Assembly (NCBI GenBank): GCA_029215795.1
Contig: JARDYH010000004.1
Location: 29,516,001 to 29,580,000 of the forward strand
Direction: 5' to 3'
DNA length: 64,000 nucleotides
DNA from: Anniella stebbinsi
Lineage: Eukaryota; Chordata; Lepidosauria; Squamata; Anniellidae
Under the pieces are notes generated by a model that did no database searches, had not been told where the DNA came from, and worked only from the letters and a program-made list of their open reading frames with translations. Positions 24,001 to 32,806 of this stretch are shown here, one piece after another (position 1 is the first letter of the stretch; the number at the start of each line of letters is the position of its first letter). Made by a program: the position numbers and the translations under genes.

Positions 24001-25310
24001 TCTAAATATGCATAGGATTGTGCCCTAAACATAATAAGGGTACAATATAAAATTGGAATTTAACAGGAAAAACTTCTGTAATTACTTGCTTCTTCCCTGC
24101 TTATTGTTGTGGTTTACAACCATAAACTGCCAGAGCTGAATCTATTTGCTACCAAAACCTCAAGTTGAAAACACCATTGATCAAAATGGCTTCACTGATC
24201 CCATAAGTCGGGGGTAGGCAACTTGTGGCCCTCCAGATGTAGCTTTAGCTTACAACTCCCAGCATTCCTGACCATTGGCCATGCTGGCTCAGGCTGATGG
24301 GAGTTGAAGTCCAAAACATGGGGAGGGGGGACACCAGTGTGAAGAAGATGGAATTCTACAGCACTGATTTACCCCATGAAAATACAAGGGGTGGGGGGAG
24401 AACATGCATTTAAATTTGTCACATAACAACTTCCATTTACATGCAGGGGAGATCAATTTATAGATTTAAAATATCCGGAGGGCCACCAGTCCTATCATCC
24501 CTCACCATTCATTGGCTATGCTGGCTAGGGCTGATTGGAAGTGTAGTCCAATATATATGGAGGAACACAAAATTGCTGAGCCATGCCATAAATGCATCAT
24601 GAAAGTTTTTTAGGGCGCAATCTACGCATGTTTAGATCGAACAAAAGTCCTACAACTCCCAGCATTCCACAGTCAGCGACATGAATAGGATTGCGCCCTT
24701 AATATCTTGCACATACCTCTTTGTGAAGTAACCACATTCACTCCCATCCTCCATTTCCAGAGATTACTTCTTTTTTTAAAATACTGAATTCATCCCCCAC
24801 CCCCAAAATAACATTCTCTGACCTACATTCTTTCTCTCAGCCCTCTGGGAAAGAACTAGACTAATTGCTAGTCAGCAGGCGAAGCGTTATTTTTAAAGCA
24901 GGACAAAGAGAAAGGAAGCAAGGAAGGATAATAAGAAACCTGAAGGCTATCTTTAACAAGTACAGGGTAAATATAGGGGTTTCTGCACGTTTTGCACCGC
25001 GATACATGCAGCGACGGGTCCCCTAAACAGAAAACAGCAGAAAAGAACCACTTTCCCCTATCGAAACTGGGCTGGGGCTGGGTGTTCCCACCCATTGCTG
25101 CCCAGAAGAGTTTTTCAGGTGCCAAAGAAAAAGAGCATTATCACTCACCCTGCTACTCTGCCCTATCCCAACGCGTCTTTTCCTCCGGCCAAAGCCACAC
25201 CTCGTCCCCAGGAAGCGCTTCTGATCCGCCAGGAAGTTCTTCCTCCTCCAACTCCCCTAGCAACCGCCACCAGCGAAGCGTTGTTAAGGAGGCCCTGCCT
25301 TCTGTTCATG
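9217..25310 (-). CDS. MANBAL: MANBAL gene span (MANBAL family small membrane protein)
   Basis: The gene encodes an 85-residue single-pass membrane protein with no well-established biochemical role. Two coding exons on the minus strand (16975-16826, then 9324-9217) join in phase 0. The protein starts [17 protein letters not shown]. It has one hydrophobic segment at about residues 24-44 ([20 protein letters not shown]), followed by PKSH and a lysine-rich tail ending [11 protein letters not shown]. Start, membrane segment, tail and total length match my recollection of mammalian MANBAL. The ATG at 16975 lies in a good context (GCCATGG). A likely untranslated first exon and promoter lie near 25.15-25.3 kb, so the first intron would be about 8 kb and filled with repeats. 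The 3' UTR end was not located. Next to GHRH and RPN2 this is the expected neighbour, which supports the call. Confidence 0.9.
9410..9615 (-). repeat. CR1-like LINE 3' end
   Basis: On the minus strand the sequence ends with TTGTAAACCACTCCAAGGAC and then an AAT-rich tail, the usual 3' end of reptile CR1 elements. No coding part is preserved. It lies in the MANBAL second intron. Confidence 0.55.
9680..10485 (-). repeat. L2-type LINE fragment (3' part of ORF2 and 3' UTR)
   Basis: Minus-strand translation shows the end of the reverse-transcriptase ORF: segments such as [31 protein letters not shown] and [20 protein letters not shown] 3' UTR follows with the motif reading GTTCTTATG at its end (plus strand 9702-9720). 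Frames are broken, so it is inactive. Part of the same family lies at 17612-17850 and probably 40600-40835. Confidence 0.75.
11156..11400. repeat. Nested pair of inverted-repeat elements
   Basis: The outer element has ends CTGGATCTACATTAAG and TTAAGTGTAGATCCAG. Inside it, 11165-11282 is a second palindrome running from AGGGCGCAATTCT to AGGATTGTGCCCT, with arms TCCTACAACTCTCAGCATTC and GCTGGGAGTTGTAGGA. The inner element recurs at 23920-24032 and 24612-24703. Confidence 0.6.
11546..11719. repeat. TIR element, CCTGTTCAAACAACATGC family
   Basis: The ends CCTGTTCAAACAACATGCTA and TAGCATGTTGTCTGAACAGG are inverted repeats. The interior holds CCATGGTTAG and GGTTATGTAGCCA. A close copy is at 57127-57336. 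Confidence 0.7.
12046..12076. repeat. (CA)n microsatellite
   Basis: About 15 CA units in the second intron of MANBAL. Confidence 0.95.
12077..13558. other. MANBAL intron, no gene seen
   Basis: There is no recognised repeat family, apart from a short remnant near 13020-13065 resembling the AATCCTATGTATTC-type palindromic repeat. Confidence 0.3.
13559..14102. repeat. 544-bp TIR element, TGGCTCAGTTCA family
   Basis: The ends are TGGCTCAGTTCACACAACAC and GTGTTGTCTGAACTGAGCCA. The interior is rich in repeated CTCCAC and GTGGAG blocks that can pair with one another. No transposase is present. The terminal CAGACAACAC motif is shared with several otherwise different elements in this window. Confidence 0.7.
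14512..14645. repeat. CCAGATGT-type palindromic repeat
   Basis: Left arm GTCTTCCAGGTTTTAGTGGA, centre GCCAGCATGGCCAATGGTCA, right arm GCAGTCCAACAACATCTGG. A well-preserved family member. Confidence 0.65.
14646..16139. other. MANBAL intron, nothing recognised
   Basis: No repeat family or exon was identified. Confidence 0.3.
16140..16262. repeat. Purine-rich (GA) low-complexity tract
   Basis: The plus strand is almost pure A and G, for example GAGAGAAAAGAGAAAGAGAA. Confidence 0.8.
16826..17028 (-). CDS. MANBAL: MANBAL first coding exon with 5' UTR end
   Basis: The acceptor on the minus strand (TTTTCATTGCAG) puts the exon start at 17028. The coding part runs from ATG at 16975 to 16826, giving 50 residues up to PKSHKL. 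The donor is GTAAGC at 16825. The 53 bases before the ATG are untranslated. The only in-frame upstream initiation codon is a TTG, so the ATG in GCCATGG is the start. Confidence 0.93.
17190..18001 (+). repeat. Old CR1/L3-like LINE, split by an L2 fragment
   Basis: Plus-strand translation near 17206 gives [16 protein letters not shown], which is typical of the C-terminal part of CR1-type ORF2. The 3' part resumes at about 17855 (a broken [12 protein letters not shown] motif) and ends near 18000 with GTGGGATAAAA. The segment 17612-17850 is an antisense L2 fragment inserted into it. Confidence 0.55.
17612..17850 (-). repeat. L2-type LINE 3' UTR fragment
   Basis: It matches the 3' UTR at 9700-9920, with GTAAGAACATAAGAA, GTCCATCTAGTCCAGCACTC and CCCATGTTCCCCAGAAACTG on the plus strand. 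It is only the 3' end. Confidence 0.7.
18662..18770. repeat. Palindromic repeat related to the CCAGATGT family
   Basis: Arms TTTGGACTTCCAATTCCCAG and GGAGTTTGAAGTCCAAA surround GGCCATGCTGGCAGAGGC. Confidence 0.5.
19407..19422. repeat. (ATT)5 at the 3' junction of the R4/Dong-like LINE
   Basis: Five ATT units abut the 3' end of the minus-strand LINE. Read on the element's strand this is AATAATAATAAT, the type of target reported for Dong elements. Confidence 0.8.
19423..21648 (-). mobile_element. R4/Dong-like LINE, 5'-truncated, broken
   Basis: Minus-strand fragments are typical of the R4 clade. The reverse transcriptase shows [19 protein letters not shown] (near 21230-21290), [13 protein letters not shown] (near 21080) and the catalytic segment LLYMDDIKI (near 20950-20980). 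A CCHC zinc knuckle, [18 protein letters not shown], lies near 20020-20075. The restriction-like endonuclease region follows, with [20 protein letters not shown] near 19745-19810 (a stop just before it) and [14 protein letters not shown]. The 3' UTR is only about 70 bp. Stops and frameshifts break the frame. The element starts abruptly near 21648 inside AAT-rich DNA and is interrupted by a small DNA element at 21348-21576. The R4 clade call is from motif order; the Dong link is from the TAA junctions. Confidence 0.8.
21348..21576. repeat. Short TIR element with TTAGGG core, copy 2 (nested)
   Basis: Same family as 780-994. Ends are TGGCTCAATTCGGACGACAC and CCGAATTGAGCCA. It splits the LINE frame. 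CACTG lies at both edges, and removing the element with one CACTG restores the LINE frame between KEQLIIDS and VIMKQTEE, which supports a short target duplication. Positions 21510-21535 carry interrupted TTAGGG repeats. Confidence 0.8.
21649..23065 (-). mobile_element. CR1 LINE, 5'-truncated, broken
   Basis: The minus strand encodes the CR1 reverse transcriptase: [56 protein letters not shown], a degraded YADDTQLY region near 22590-22620, [16 protein letters not shown], and the C-terminal [19 protein letters not shown]. Frameshifts make it inactive. The 3' end (AAACCGCCTTGAGTCCCAGC on the minus strand) carries an AAT-rich tail over 21649-21685, into which the R4/Dong-like element appears to have inserted. 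It differs in subfamily from the copy at 29034-31605. Confidence 0.85.
23066..23915. other. MANBAL intron, nothing firmly recognised
   Basis: Near 23435-23495 there is a short remnant with ATTGAACTCAATAGGACTTA and TACTTCTGAGTAGACAATG, a palindromic repeat type common in squamates. The rest is unassigned. Confidence 0.35.
23920..24032. repeat. Palindromic repeat (TCCTACAACTC ... GAGTTGTAGGA)
   Basis: Arms TGTCCTACAACTCTCAGTATT and GAATGCTGGGAGTTGTAGGAC, followed by CATAGGATTGTGCCCTA. Same family as the inner element at 11165-11282. Confidence 0.6.
24205..24325. repeat. CCAGATGT-type palindromic repeat
   Basis: It contains GGCCCTCCAGATGTAGC, the centre GACCATTGGCCATGCTGGCT, and GATGGGAGTTGAAGTCCAAA. 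Confidence 0.6.
24475..24572. repeat. CCAGATGT-type repeat, degraded
   Basis: It has CCGGAGGGCCACCAGTCCTA, CATTGGCTATGCTGGCTAGG and GAAGTGTAGTCCAATATATA. Confidence 0.45.
24612..24703. repeat. Palindromic repeat (AGGGCGCAATC ... GATTGCGCCCT)
   Basis: The ends are AGGGCGCAATCTACGCATG and ATAGGATTGCGCCCT. Same family as 11165-11282. Confidence 0.6.
25149..25310 (-). promoter_or_regulatory. MANBAL: Probable MANBAL promoter and untranslated exon 1
   Basis: This stretch is richer in G+C and CpG (ACGCG, TCCGG, CCACCAGCGAAGCG) than its surroundings. It contains CCCCTAGCAACCGCC at 25255-25269, which resembles an X-box-type site (inference). A strong minus-strand donor, AGCAGG/GTGAGT, falls at 25149/25148 and would splice to the acceptor at 17028. 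The transcription start cannot be fixed; it is probably between about 25250 and 25330. Confidence 0.45.
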
Positions 25311-25564
25311 CCCAGGGTTGCTAGCTTCTGTGGTGCCGAAATGCTATCCGCTTGAGCTCAGCGCCTCTGAGCAAGTGCAGAGTGCCTCTGATCCACCCCC
25401 AAGCCATCTCTCCTTTTCGGGGATTGCATCGTTTGATTCGTTTCCCCGCAATGAAAATATGCAGGCCGCAAACTTCTGGACAATCACAAATGTGATTGCC
25501 TTTGAAAGCAGTGGAAGTCATATACGTGCACGCTGCAGCCCTATTGCTTTGTTAATTAAATTTG

Positions 25565-25614
25565 CAGTCCTATGTTTTTCCCGTCTAAACATGCATAGGA
25601 TTGCCCCTAAACTT
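25565..25614. repeat. Fragment of the CATAGGATTG palindromic repeat
   Basis: The right end of the family at 11165-11282 is present: GTCTAAACATGCATAGGATTG. Confidence 0.4.
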
Positions 25615-25997
25615 ATTTCTGCAATGTGTTTTATTATTACCGATAAAATTCATTCTGAAATCCATATTGCTGTAATACCTTTACTAGGCCAACCAAAAGA
25701 TTTCCCCCTCCCCCATCCCATGAAAAAAAATGTGCAAGCTTTCAAAATCCCTAGACAGGGCCCTGCAGAGCTGATAATATGCCTAGGCCAGATGGGAAGT
25801 GTGTGCCCCCCCCCCCCATTTCAAACTGCTCATTAAGTATTTTTAATGTTTTTTTAATGCCCACCAACATGTCCGTTCTACATAACATCGTCATATTAAA
25901 CCTGTTCTACAACACCTCAATGTTGAATCAGAATTAAACATTTATTTTTAGTTGCTGTACAAATAGAAGCAACAACAATAGAACAGTCCATCATGAT

Positions 25998-26070
25998 CAA
26001 ACATCATCATCATCACCGTCACGGTATCATCATCATTATTATCATTAATAACTATCATCATCATTGCCTC
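25998..26070. repeat. (ATC)n-type microsatellite, imperfect
   Basis: Runs of CATCAT, ATCATTATTATC and ATCATCATC. Confidence 0.8.
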
Positions 26071-26331
26071 ACCCTCTGCTCCAGAGATTATATGCCATGG
26101 GGAAGATTGAGGACAACCATTGCAATTTAGGCACATATATCCCGGCCCGGCATTCGGCATGGCCCTCTGGAGCTTCTAGTACTCCTCGCTTCTCGATGGG
26201 CTGCTTACGCTACGGAAGCAGTAGCGTAAGCTGGGGGGGACCTCCTCGTCAGAGTGCCCCCTCAAAATCGTGGGCCCAGGGCCAACTGGCCTCAGTGGGG
26301 CCCCCTCTGCCCTGCCCTGTTCCTAGATCAC

Positions 26332-26464
26332 TTCTTCAGGCAAGATGTTATACAAGGCAGGTGGGTGAGGGGATAGAGAAAAAGGCGATTAGATGATGAA
26401 GTCACACTCCCCCACTCCATTCACCTCCCCACCACAGGTTTTGTATAACATCTTGCCTAAGAAA
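26332..26464. repeat. Hairpin-forming inverted repeat, about 130 bp
   Basis: Perfect 18-bp arms AGGCAAGATGTTATACAA (26338-26355) and its complement (26441-26458) extend outward with one or two mismatches. The loop-side sequence GGCAGGTGGG is partly complementary to CCTCCCCACCACAGG. It is probably a small fold-back element. Confidence 0.6.
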
Positions 26465-26799
26465 AGATCTGGGAAACTCAAAAGATTGCGCAATTTGGGG
26501 TGGTGATGATTTGTTTGGCTTAATAACGGTATTACAGCAACATGGATTTTCCATTTTTCTTGTGATCAGCATGGCTATCTTTAAAAATAATAATAATTCA
26601 TAAACCTGGAACCTTTAACAAAACTACAAACCCGGGGATGGGGGGTTGTGGTGGTGGAATCAGTTATCTTTAAAAAGCCAACTCAGTGGCCATTAAATAT
26701 GTCTCCTGTTGCTGCTATATATCAACTATCTTAGCTGATCCTGTGAGGAAAGCCATCTGTACATACATATGGTTTGCACCACACATGCAGCTGCTTTTA

Positions 26800-26960
26800 T
26801 CTTTGCTTTTGTATTTTATTGGTTTTCGTGTAGTACACTGCCCTAAAATCTAACATGATGAAGGGCAGTAAATAAATGCTTTAAATAAATAAATATGAAT
26901 TCAGAAATGTGGCAAATTAAAATAAATAAATAAATAGAAAAGCACACTGACTTTGGCATA
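26800..26960 (+). repeat. LINE 3' end, probable
   Basis: The sequence CACTGCCCTAAAATC, followed by AGTAAATAAATGC and repeated AAATAAATAAAT, resembles a degraded CR1 3' end. No coding part is seen. Confidence 0.4.
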
Positions 26961-27224
26961 TTTTGACACAAGGATAAATGCATGTAGCAAATCTAGAAAT
27001 ACCTAGGGCCTCAGCTAACCTAGAAATTGATCAAGAGTCAACCTTTTTCTCTTCTGTATTTCTCTGGCAGACTTTTTTAAAAAGTAATTCTACATTTAAA
27101 TATCCAGGGGTCATGATAGTCCAGGTTTTACCCCTGAGGCGAGCATAGAAGCGCAAGCACATATGTGTTGCCACACACACAAGCACAACAATTCTGCTGT
27201 TAGGTAGTGTTGTCACCCAGGTCA

Positions 27225-27450
27225 TAGAATCATAGACCTGGGAGGGACTTTGGAGATCAACTAGTCCAGCTGCAGCATATTTGACGGCCGTCAAGTCTCT
27301 GCTTATATACCTGTAGAGACAGAGAATTCACCATCTCCTGAGGCAGCCTATTCCACTGTGGAATAGCCCACACCGCTAGGACATTTCTCCGAATGTTTAG
27401 CCAAAATCTGCTTCCCTGCAACGTCCTAGTTCTAGTCCTGCCTCTGAACC
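27225..27450 (-). repeat. CR1 LINE 3' fragment (ATAGAATCATAGA type)
   Basis: The plus strand begins ATAGAATCATAGACCTGGGA and continues CAACTAGTCCAGC and CCTATTCCACTGTGGAATAG, the reverse of a CR1 3' end as in birds and reptiles. Inactive fragment. Confidence 0.7.
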
Positions 27451-27574
27451 TGGAGCACAGCAGGGCATGCTTTCATGGAATATGCAAAGATTGCTATATG
27501 CCTATCTATCCAGTTTTAAATGTGTGCTGATGGCATATAATTAACAGCCTGTATGTTCAATAAAACAGATTTGT

Positions 27575-27838
27575 AAATTGACAACATTTATTTATTTATT
27601 TATTTATTTATACCCTGCCTTTATTTGTTCAAGGAACCCAAAGCAGCATACAGAACCCTCCTCCTCTTCATTTTATCCTCACAACAACAACCCTGTGAGG
27701 TAGGTTGGGCTGAGAGTCCGTGTGACTGGCCCAAAGTCACCCAGTGGGTTTCCATGGCTGAGTGGGGATTAGAACCCAAAACTCCCGACTCCCAGTGCAA
27801 ATTTTTACCCACTACACCACACTGGTGTTATAATGGTG
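27575..27838 (-). repeat. Sauria-type SINE (tRNA-derived), near full length
   Basis: The minus strand starts CCAGTGTGGTGTAGTGGGTA (A-box region), then GGTTCTAATCC (B box), the body CACTGGGTGACTTTGGGCCA and CTACCTCACAGGGTTGTTGT, and a tail of AAATAAATAAATAAATAAAT at 27590-27612. Confidence 0.9.
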
Positions 27839-29033
27839 GTATAGGCTGGCAGTAGAACATGGAACAGTTCTGGGGATCATTTGGGAGCTTGAGGTGGGGA
27901 TGGGGGCAGCAGAATTGTTGAGTTCTATGTTGCATTCCTTTTGAAGGTGCAAGACGACTTCCTGGATTGCCTCTGGAAGAAACAGGATGGAAAAGGGAAG
28001 AGATTGGTGGGGTTTGGGGCCTTCTGCAGCTGGGTGTCATGTGCAAATTACTGGGGAGGTCATGATGTCACACAACCACTTTGTGAATACAATAAAAGCA
28101 AAGCTACAACTCGAGTTGTGCAGAAATGATCTCTTGAAAAGTTTCCACTCTATTTGTGGGCAGAGAAATGGGGAGATGGGGGTCAATTTCACCACATTTC
28201 TTCAATGGGAGGAGAAATTCTTCAACAATTTCTCACAGGAAGGGCTCACCATTGGCAAGAGTTACCGCACAACATCTTTCTTTTTGCCTAAGTTTTTTTG
28301 TGGTGGGTTTTTTTTTTTTGCATTGTTACTGCAAGTGGCAACAGCAGTGACTGCACTGGCAGTTTGGTCTCCATTTTGCATTCTCCATAATACCCCATAC
28401 CTAGCATTATTCCAGAACATTATGTGTGTCTGTGTAGAGTGGGGGTGGGGAAGAAACCTTTCAAAAAACGAGGGGGAAAGTGGCCCTTTATTTCTAGTGA
28501 GGTAAGAAAAGGAAAAAAATCAGGACATTTCTGAGAAAAATATCTTCTAAGAAATTTTGGCTTAGCTGTACTTGTCATTCTTTAGGGTTCAGCACCTTCT
28601 TCAGGATCTTCTAAATAAATAAATTTTCTGAGGGGTGGTTGTGGATACATGTTGTCTCTGATGTAGGTGCAGAGAGACGATTGTACAATGAAAGACGGGA
28701 CAGTCATACACACTTCTCAGCCACCTCATAAGTAAGGTAACCACAAGAACCCTGAACCCAACCCAAGAGAATTTTGTTCCAATTTATTTTCCTTCGAATA
28801 TCTTTTCAAAAGTAATTCCTTTCTATCAAATTGAATGAGAATGGTCGAAAATAATGTGGCGAAAAAATTCACCACAGCCTTGGTTCCATCAAATCACTCA
28901 TCCCAAAGGATTCAAATGCAAAAGAAGAATGGTACACCTAGAATAACTAAAGTACTGTTAAACACTGACATCTGCTGTTGAAAGTGGTGGGTTTGCATTT
29001 TTTCACAGGTGTAATGTTTCAATTACACATTGA
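27839..29033. other. Intergenic, nothing recognised
   Basis: No exon or repeat family was recognised. A 172-codon open frame at 27987-28505 has no known domains and crosses a low-complexity T-run, so it is not called. Confidence 0.35.
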
Positions 29034-31350
29034 ACACATGTAGCAGGGCATACTCTAGACCTGGTTTTTTCAACTGGACATGGAGATGGGGATCTGAAAG
29101 TGGGGAACTTTACATCAACCCCTCTGTCATGGTCAGATCACCACCTGCTGAGGTTTAGACTTACAGCGGCTTTTCCCCTCTGCAAGGGTGGGGGACCCAT
29201 TAAGATGGTCCGCCCCCGGAGGCTAATGGATCCAGATGGTTTCCAGAGGGCTCTGGGGAGTTTTCCGGCTGATAGGGCTGGCTCTCCTGTCGAAACCCTG
29301 GTTGATCTGTGGAATGCAGAAATGACCCGGGCAGTTGACACGATTGCTCCTGAGCGCCCTCTCCTGTGTAGAGCTCGAACGGCTCCGTGGTATACCCCAG
29401 AGCTGAGAGTGATGAAACAAAACAGGAGACGGCTTGAGGGCAGATGGAGACGAACTCCTGATGGATGCAATCAAACACTGGTAAGTGCTTATGGTAAGCT
29501 GTATTCAGGGGCAGTGAGGGCAGCAAAAAAACAATACTTTGCTGCCACTATTCAATCATCAACCTGCCACCCAGCGGAGCTTTTCAGAGTTGTCCGGGGG
29601 CTTTTACATGCTGGCCCCAAGGACATGGTAGAACCATCTGAGGCCCGCTGTAATACATTTGCTGGGCACTTCCAGAATAAAATCTCTGGCATCCGTCAGG
29701 ACTTAGACTCCAGTGTTATAGCAGATGAATCTAGTGAGGTATCCAGAGCACAGGCTTGTCCTGTTTTCTTGGATGAGTTTCAGTTGGTGCAGCTCGAGGA
29801 TGTTGACAAGGTGCTTGGACAGGTTCGTGCAACCACTTCCATATTGGATCCTTGCCCCTCTTGGCTAATAAAAGCTAGCAGGGATGGAACAACTGGCTGG
29901 GCCAGGGAAGTGATTAATGCCTCTTTGCAAGAGGGAGTGGTCCCAGGCCTCCTGAAAGAGGCGGCAGTGAGACCACTCCTAAAGAAATCTTCCCTGGACC
30001 CTGAAAATCTGAATAACTACAGGCCAGTAGCAAATGTTCCATTCCTGGGCAAGGTCCTGGAGCGGGTGGTTGCGAGCCAGCTCCAGGCACTCTTGGATGA
30101 GACTGATTATCTGGATCCATTTCAGTCGGGTTTCAGGCCTGGTTTTGGTACGGAAACAGCCTTGGTCGCCCTGTATGATGACCTATGTCGGGAGAAAGAC
30201 AGGGGGAGTGTGACTCTGTTGATTCTCCTTGATCTCTCAGCGGCTTTCGATACCATCGACCATGGTATCCTTCTGGCACGACTGGCTGAGTTGGGAGTGG
30301 GAGGCACTGCATTGCAGTGGTTCCGCTCCTACTTGGTGGGTCGGCTCCAGAAGGTGGTGCTTGGGGAACATTGCTCGGCCCCGTGGATTCTCCAGTATGG
30401 GGTTCCGCAGGGGTCAGTTTTGTCCCCCATGCTGTTCAATATCTACATGAAACCGTTGAGTGCAGTCATCCGGAGTTTTGGAGTGCGTTGTCATCAGTAT
30501 GCTGATGACACGCAGCTCTATTTCTCCTTTTCATCTTCATCAGGCGAGGCTGTGGATGTGCTGAACCAGTGCCTGGCTGCGACAATGGACTGGATGAGGG
30601 CTAATAAACTGAAACTCAATCCAGACAAGACTGAGACGCTGTTGGTGGGTGGTTCCGCTGACCGGATGGAGGGTGTTCAACCTGTTCTGGATGGGGTTGC
30701 ACTCCCCTTGAAGGAGCGGGTTCGTAGCTTGGGGGTTCTCCTAGAACCATCTCTGTCACTTGAGGCGCAGGTGGCCTCAGTGGCACGGAGTGCCTTCTAC
30801 CAACTTCGGTTGGTGGCCCAGCTACGTCCCTATCTGGACAGGGATAACCTGGCTTCAGTTGTCCATGCTCTGGTAACCTCCAAGTTAGATTACTGCAATG
30901 CACTCTACGTGGGGCTGCCTTTGAAGGTGGTTCGGAAGCTGCAGCTTGTGCAAAATGCAGCGGCCAGATTGATAACTGGAACCAGTAGGTTCGAACATAT
31001 AAGACCTACTCTGGCCCGCTTGCATTGGCTGCCTGTATGTTTCCGAGCCCGGTTCAAGGTGCTGGTTTTAACCTATAAAGCCTTACACGGCTTGGGACCA
31101 CAATACCTGATGGAACGCCTTTCCCGACATGAACCTACCCGAACACTACGTTCAACATCTAAGGCCCTCCTCCGAGTGCCTCCTCCGAGGGAAGCTCGGA
31201 GGTCGGCAACAAGAGAGAGGGCCTTCTCTGTGGTGGCTCCCCAATTGTGGAACGATCTCCCTGTCGAGGCCCGCCTGGCGCCAACATTGTTATCTTTTCG
31301 GCGCCAGGTCAAGACTTTCCTCTTCTCTCAGGCATTTGGCAATATCTGAG
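29034..31350 (+). CDS. CR1 ORF2 (reverse transcriptase), N-terminally truncated
   Basis: This is the transposon reading frame inside the CR1 element, not a host gene. It keeps only the end of the endonuclease, so it could not make a complete retrotransposition protein. The reverse-transcriptase motifs, including YADD, look intact. There is no real initiation codon at the truncation point. Confidence 0.85.
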
Positions 31351-31605
31351 GAGCCTGGGTCTGTTTTGTTTTGTTTTTGTAGGTTTTTTTTTTTTTTTTT
31401 GTTTTTTTTGTTTTTTTTTGTTTTTGTTTTTTTGAAGTGTTGAAGTGGTTTTTAAATGTACAGATTGTGTGTATGTTGTATGTTTTTGCTGTTTTAATTT
31501 TTGTATATTGTTTTTAATTGTTTTTAATCCTATGTAAACCGCCCAGAGAGCTTCGGCTATGGGGCGGTATACAAATGTAATAAATAAATAAATAAATAAA
31601 TAGAT
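29034..31605 (+). mobile_element. CR1 LINE, 5'-truncated, with long intact ORF2
   Basis: One frame stays open from 29034 to the TGA at 31348-31350, 772 codons. It opens inside the end of the endonuclease domain (VAGHTLDLVF, then WSDHHLLRF). A complete CR1 reverse transcriptase follows: [54 protein letters not shown] and the catalytic [13 protein letters not shown] near 30490-30530. The C-terminal region shows [16 protein letters not shown] and LWNDLPVEARLAP. The 3' UTR has a T-rich run (31381-31435), GTAAACCGCCCAGAGAGCTT and an AAATAAATAAAT tail to 31605. The missing front of ORF2 and ORF1 shows 5' truncation, but the lack of stops suggests a recent insertion. It lies between the MANBAL and GHRH promoters. 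Confidence 0.9.
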
Positions 31606-32440
31606 GCACCTCATATTTTTTTTCATCTACAAAAGTGGACTCTGATCCTTGGAAGTTTATGCTTCAAAAGGTTCATTAGACTTTACGGTACCGCAAGTCC
31701 ACCCCATGAAAAAAAATGGTTGCAGACAACAAAAATGTAATATCTCTAGTAAATAAAATATCACAAATGCACAAATATTTAAATACCAGATAAGACTTGA
31801 GTGTGGCAGTCTGGATCAAGGTAACTCAGGTTGCTTCAGCACTATGAATTCTCTGGAATTGATGGATAATCCAAGCCAACACTGTAGCCAGTATTTTCCA
31901 TGTATCTCCAATAAAATAAAAACGGAAAAATAAAGTCCTACTGATTTTTCTGACTTTGGATGGAATTGTGGTGTCTGTCTGCCTGTCAAGTGTGCACTGG
32001 TAATTCGCTGTTGATGTGTCTGGTGGGAAAAGTTAATAGTGACATAGTGGTCAATGTCCCACCTTCCATGTTGATAATCTACATGGTTGATCCCAATGGG
32101 CTCTGGAATCATGTGAGAGAAAGATCCACTTAAATATTATTTTGCCAGGGAAAAAAATCAGCCTGTGACCAGCTTATTGCTCGGAACATTTAAAAAGTGG
32201 CAATTTCAGGCTGTGAGATTGGGCATTTCAGGATTGTTGTGATGGGGAAAACAGCATGATTTTAAGTGCTGTGTGGTGACCAGAACTGTACACAGTATTC
32301 CGTGTTGACAAAGTTAAAGGACAATGTGGAATGAATGCTGAAGATTAGGAAAATTGTCCAAATGCGGGAGGATTTGGGCATTTGTTTGTAGTCACTGAAG
32401 ACAGAAATGAGGAGCTGAAATTATCTTCTGTTGTTCTAGA
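31606..32440. other. Intergenic, nothing firmly recognised
   Basis: A short piece near 32268-32305 (GACCAGAACTGTACACAGTATTC) matches the L2 fragment at 10276-10299. The rest is unassigned. Confidence 0.35.
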
Positions 32441-32806
32441 CCGAGGCCTCATCTACAAGAATTCGGCTTTACGCCTGGTTAGCCGATTATGCGCATATTC
32501 ACAGAAGCGCTTTATCGTAAATGCTTGTATGCAGGAGGTAATTGAGCACTCAACGGGTGACCTTACCGGTTGTTTCAAATGCATTTTACAAGTAGTTAAT
32601 GCAGAGAATCGCTTGTTCACATAGTCAAAATGCGCTTTAACGGCTGGAGCAAAATAAAACTCGCTATTTAACGCGCATTCAATAATGCGCATAATCGGAT
32701 GTTTAAAACGCCTCTATGCCCGATTTGCGCTCCGTTCTTGTAGAGGTAAATTTTTTAATGCGCCTTGAAAGAGCTTTAAATGCCTCTTGTAGAGGCAGCC
32801 GGAGGC
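32441..32806. repeat. CpG-rich inverted-repeat element
   Basis: Inverted repeats pair CCTCATCTACAAGAATTCGG (from 32448) with CCGTTCTTGTAGAGG (to 32746), and CCGATTATGCGCAT (from 32482) with ATGCGCATAATCGG (to 32699). A further GCCTCTTGTAGAGGC palindrome lies near 32782. CpG is unusually frequent (GCGCAT, TAACGCGC) for this AT-rich region. Probably a young non-autonomous DNA element. Confidence 0.55.

Noticed and set aside
25318..25836. 172-codon open frame on the plus strand
   Set aside because: It covers the probable promoter edge, a fragment of a palindromic repeat and a poly(C) run. No known domain or splice context.
27987..28505. 172-codon open frame on the plus strand
   Set aside because: The translation includes a low-complexity F-rich stretch from a T run and shows no recognisable domain.
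29138..29526. Antisense open frames across the CR1 ORF
   Set aside because: They are complements of the real CR1 reading frame.
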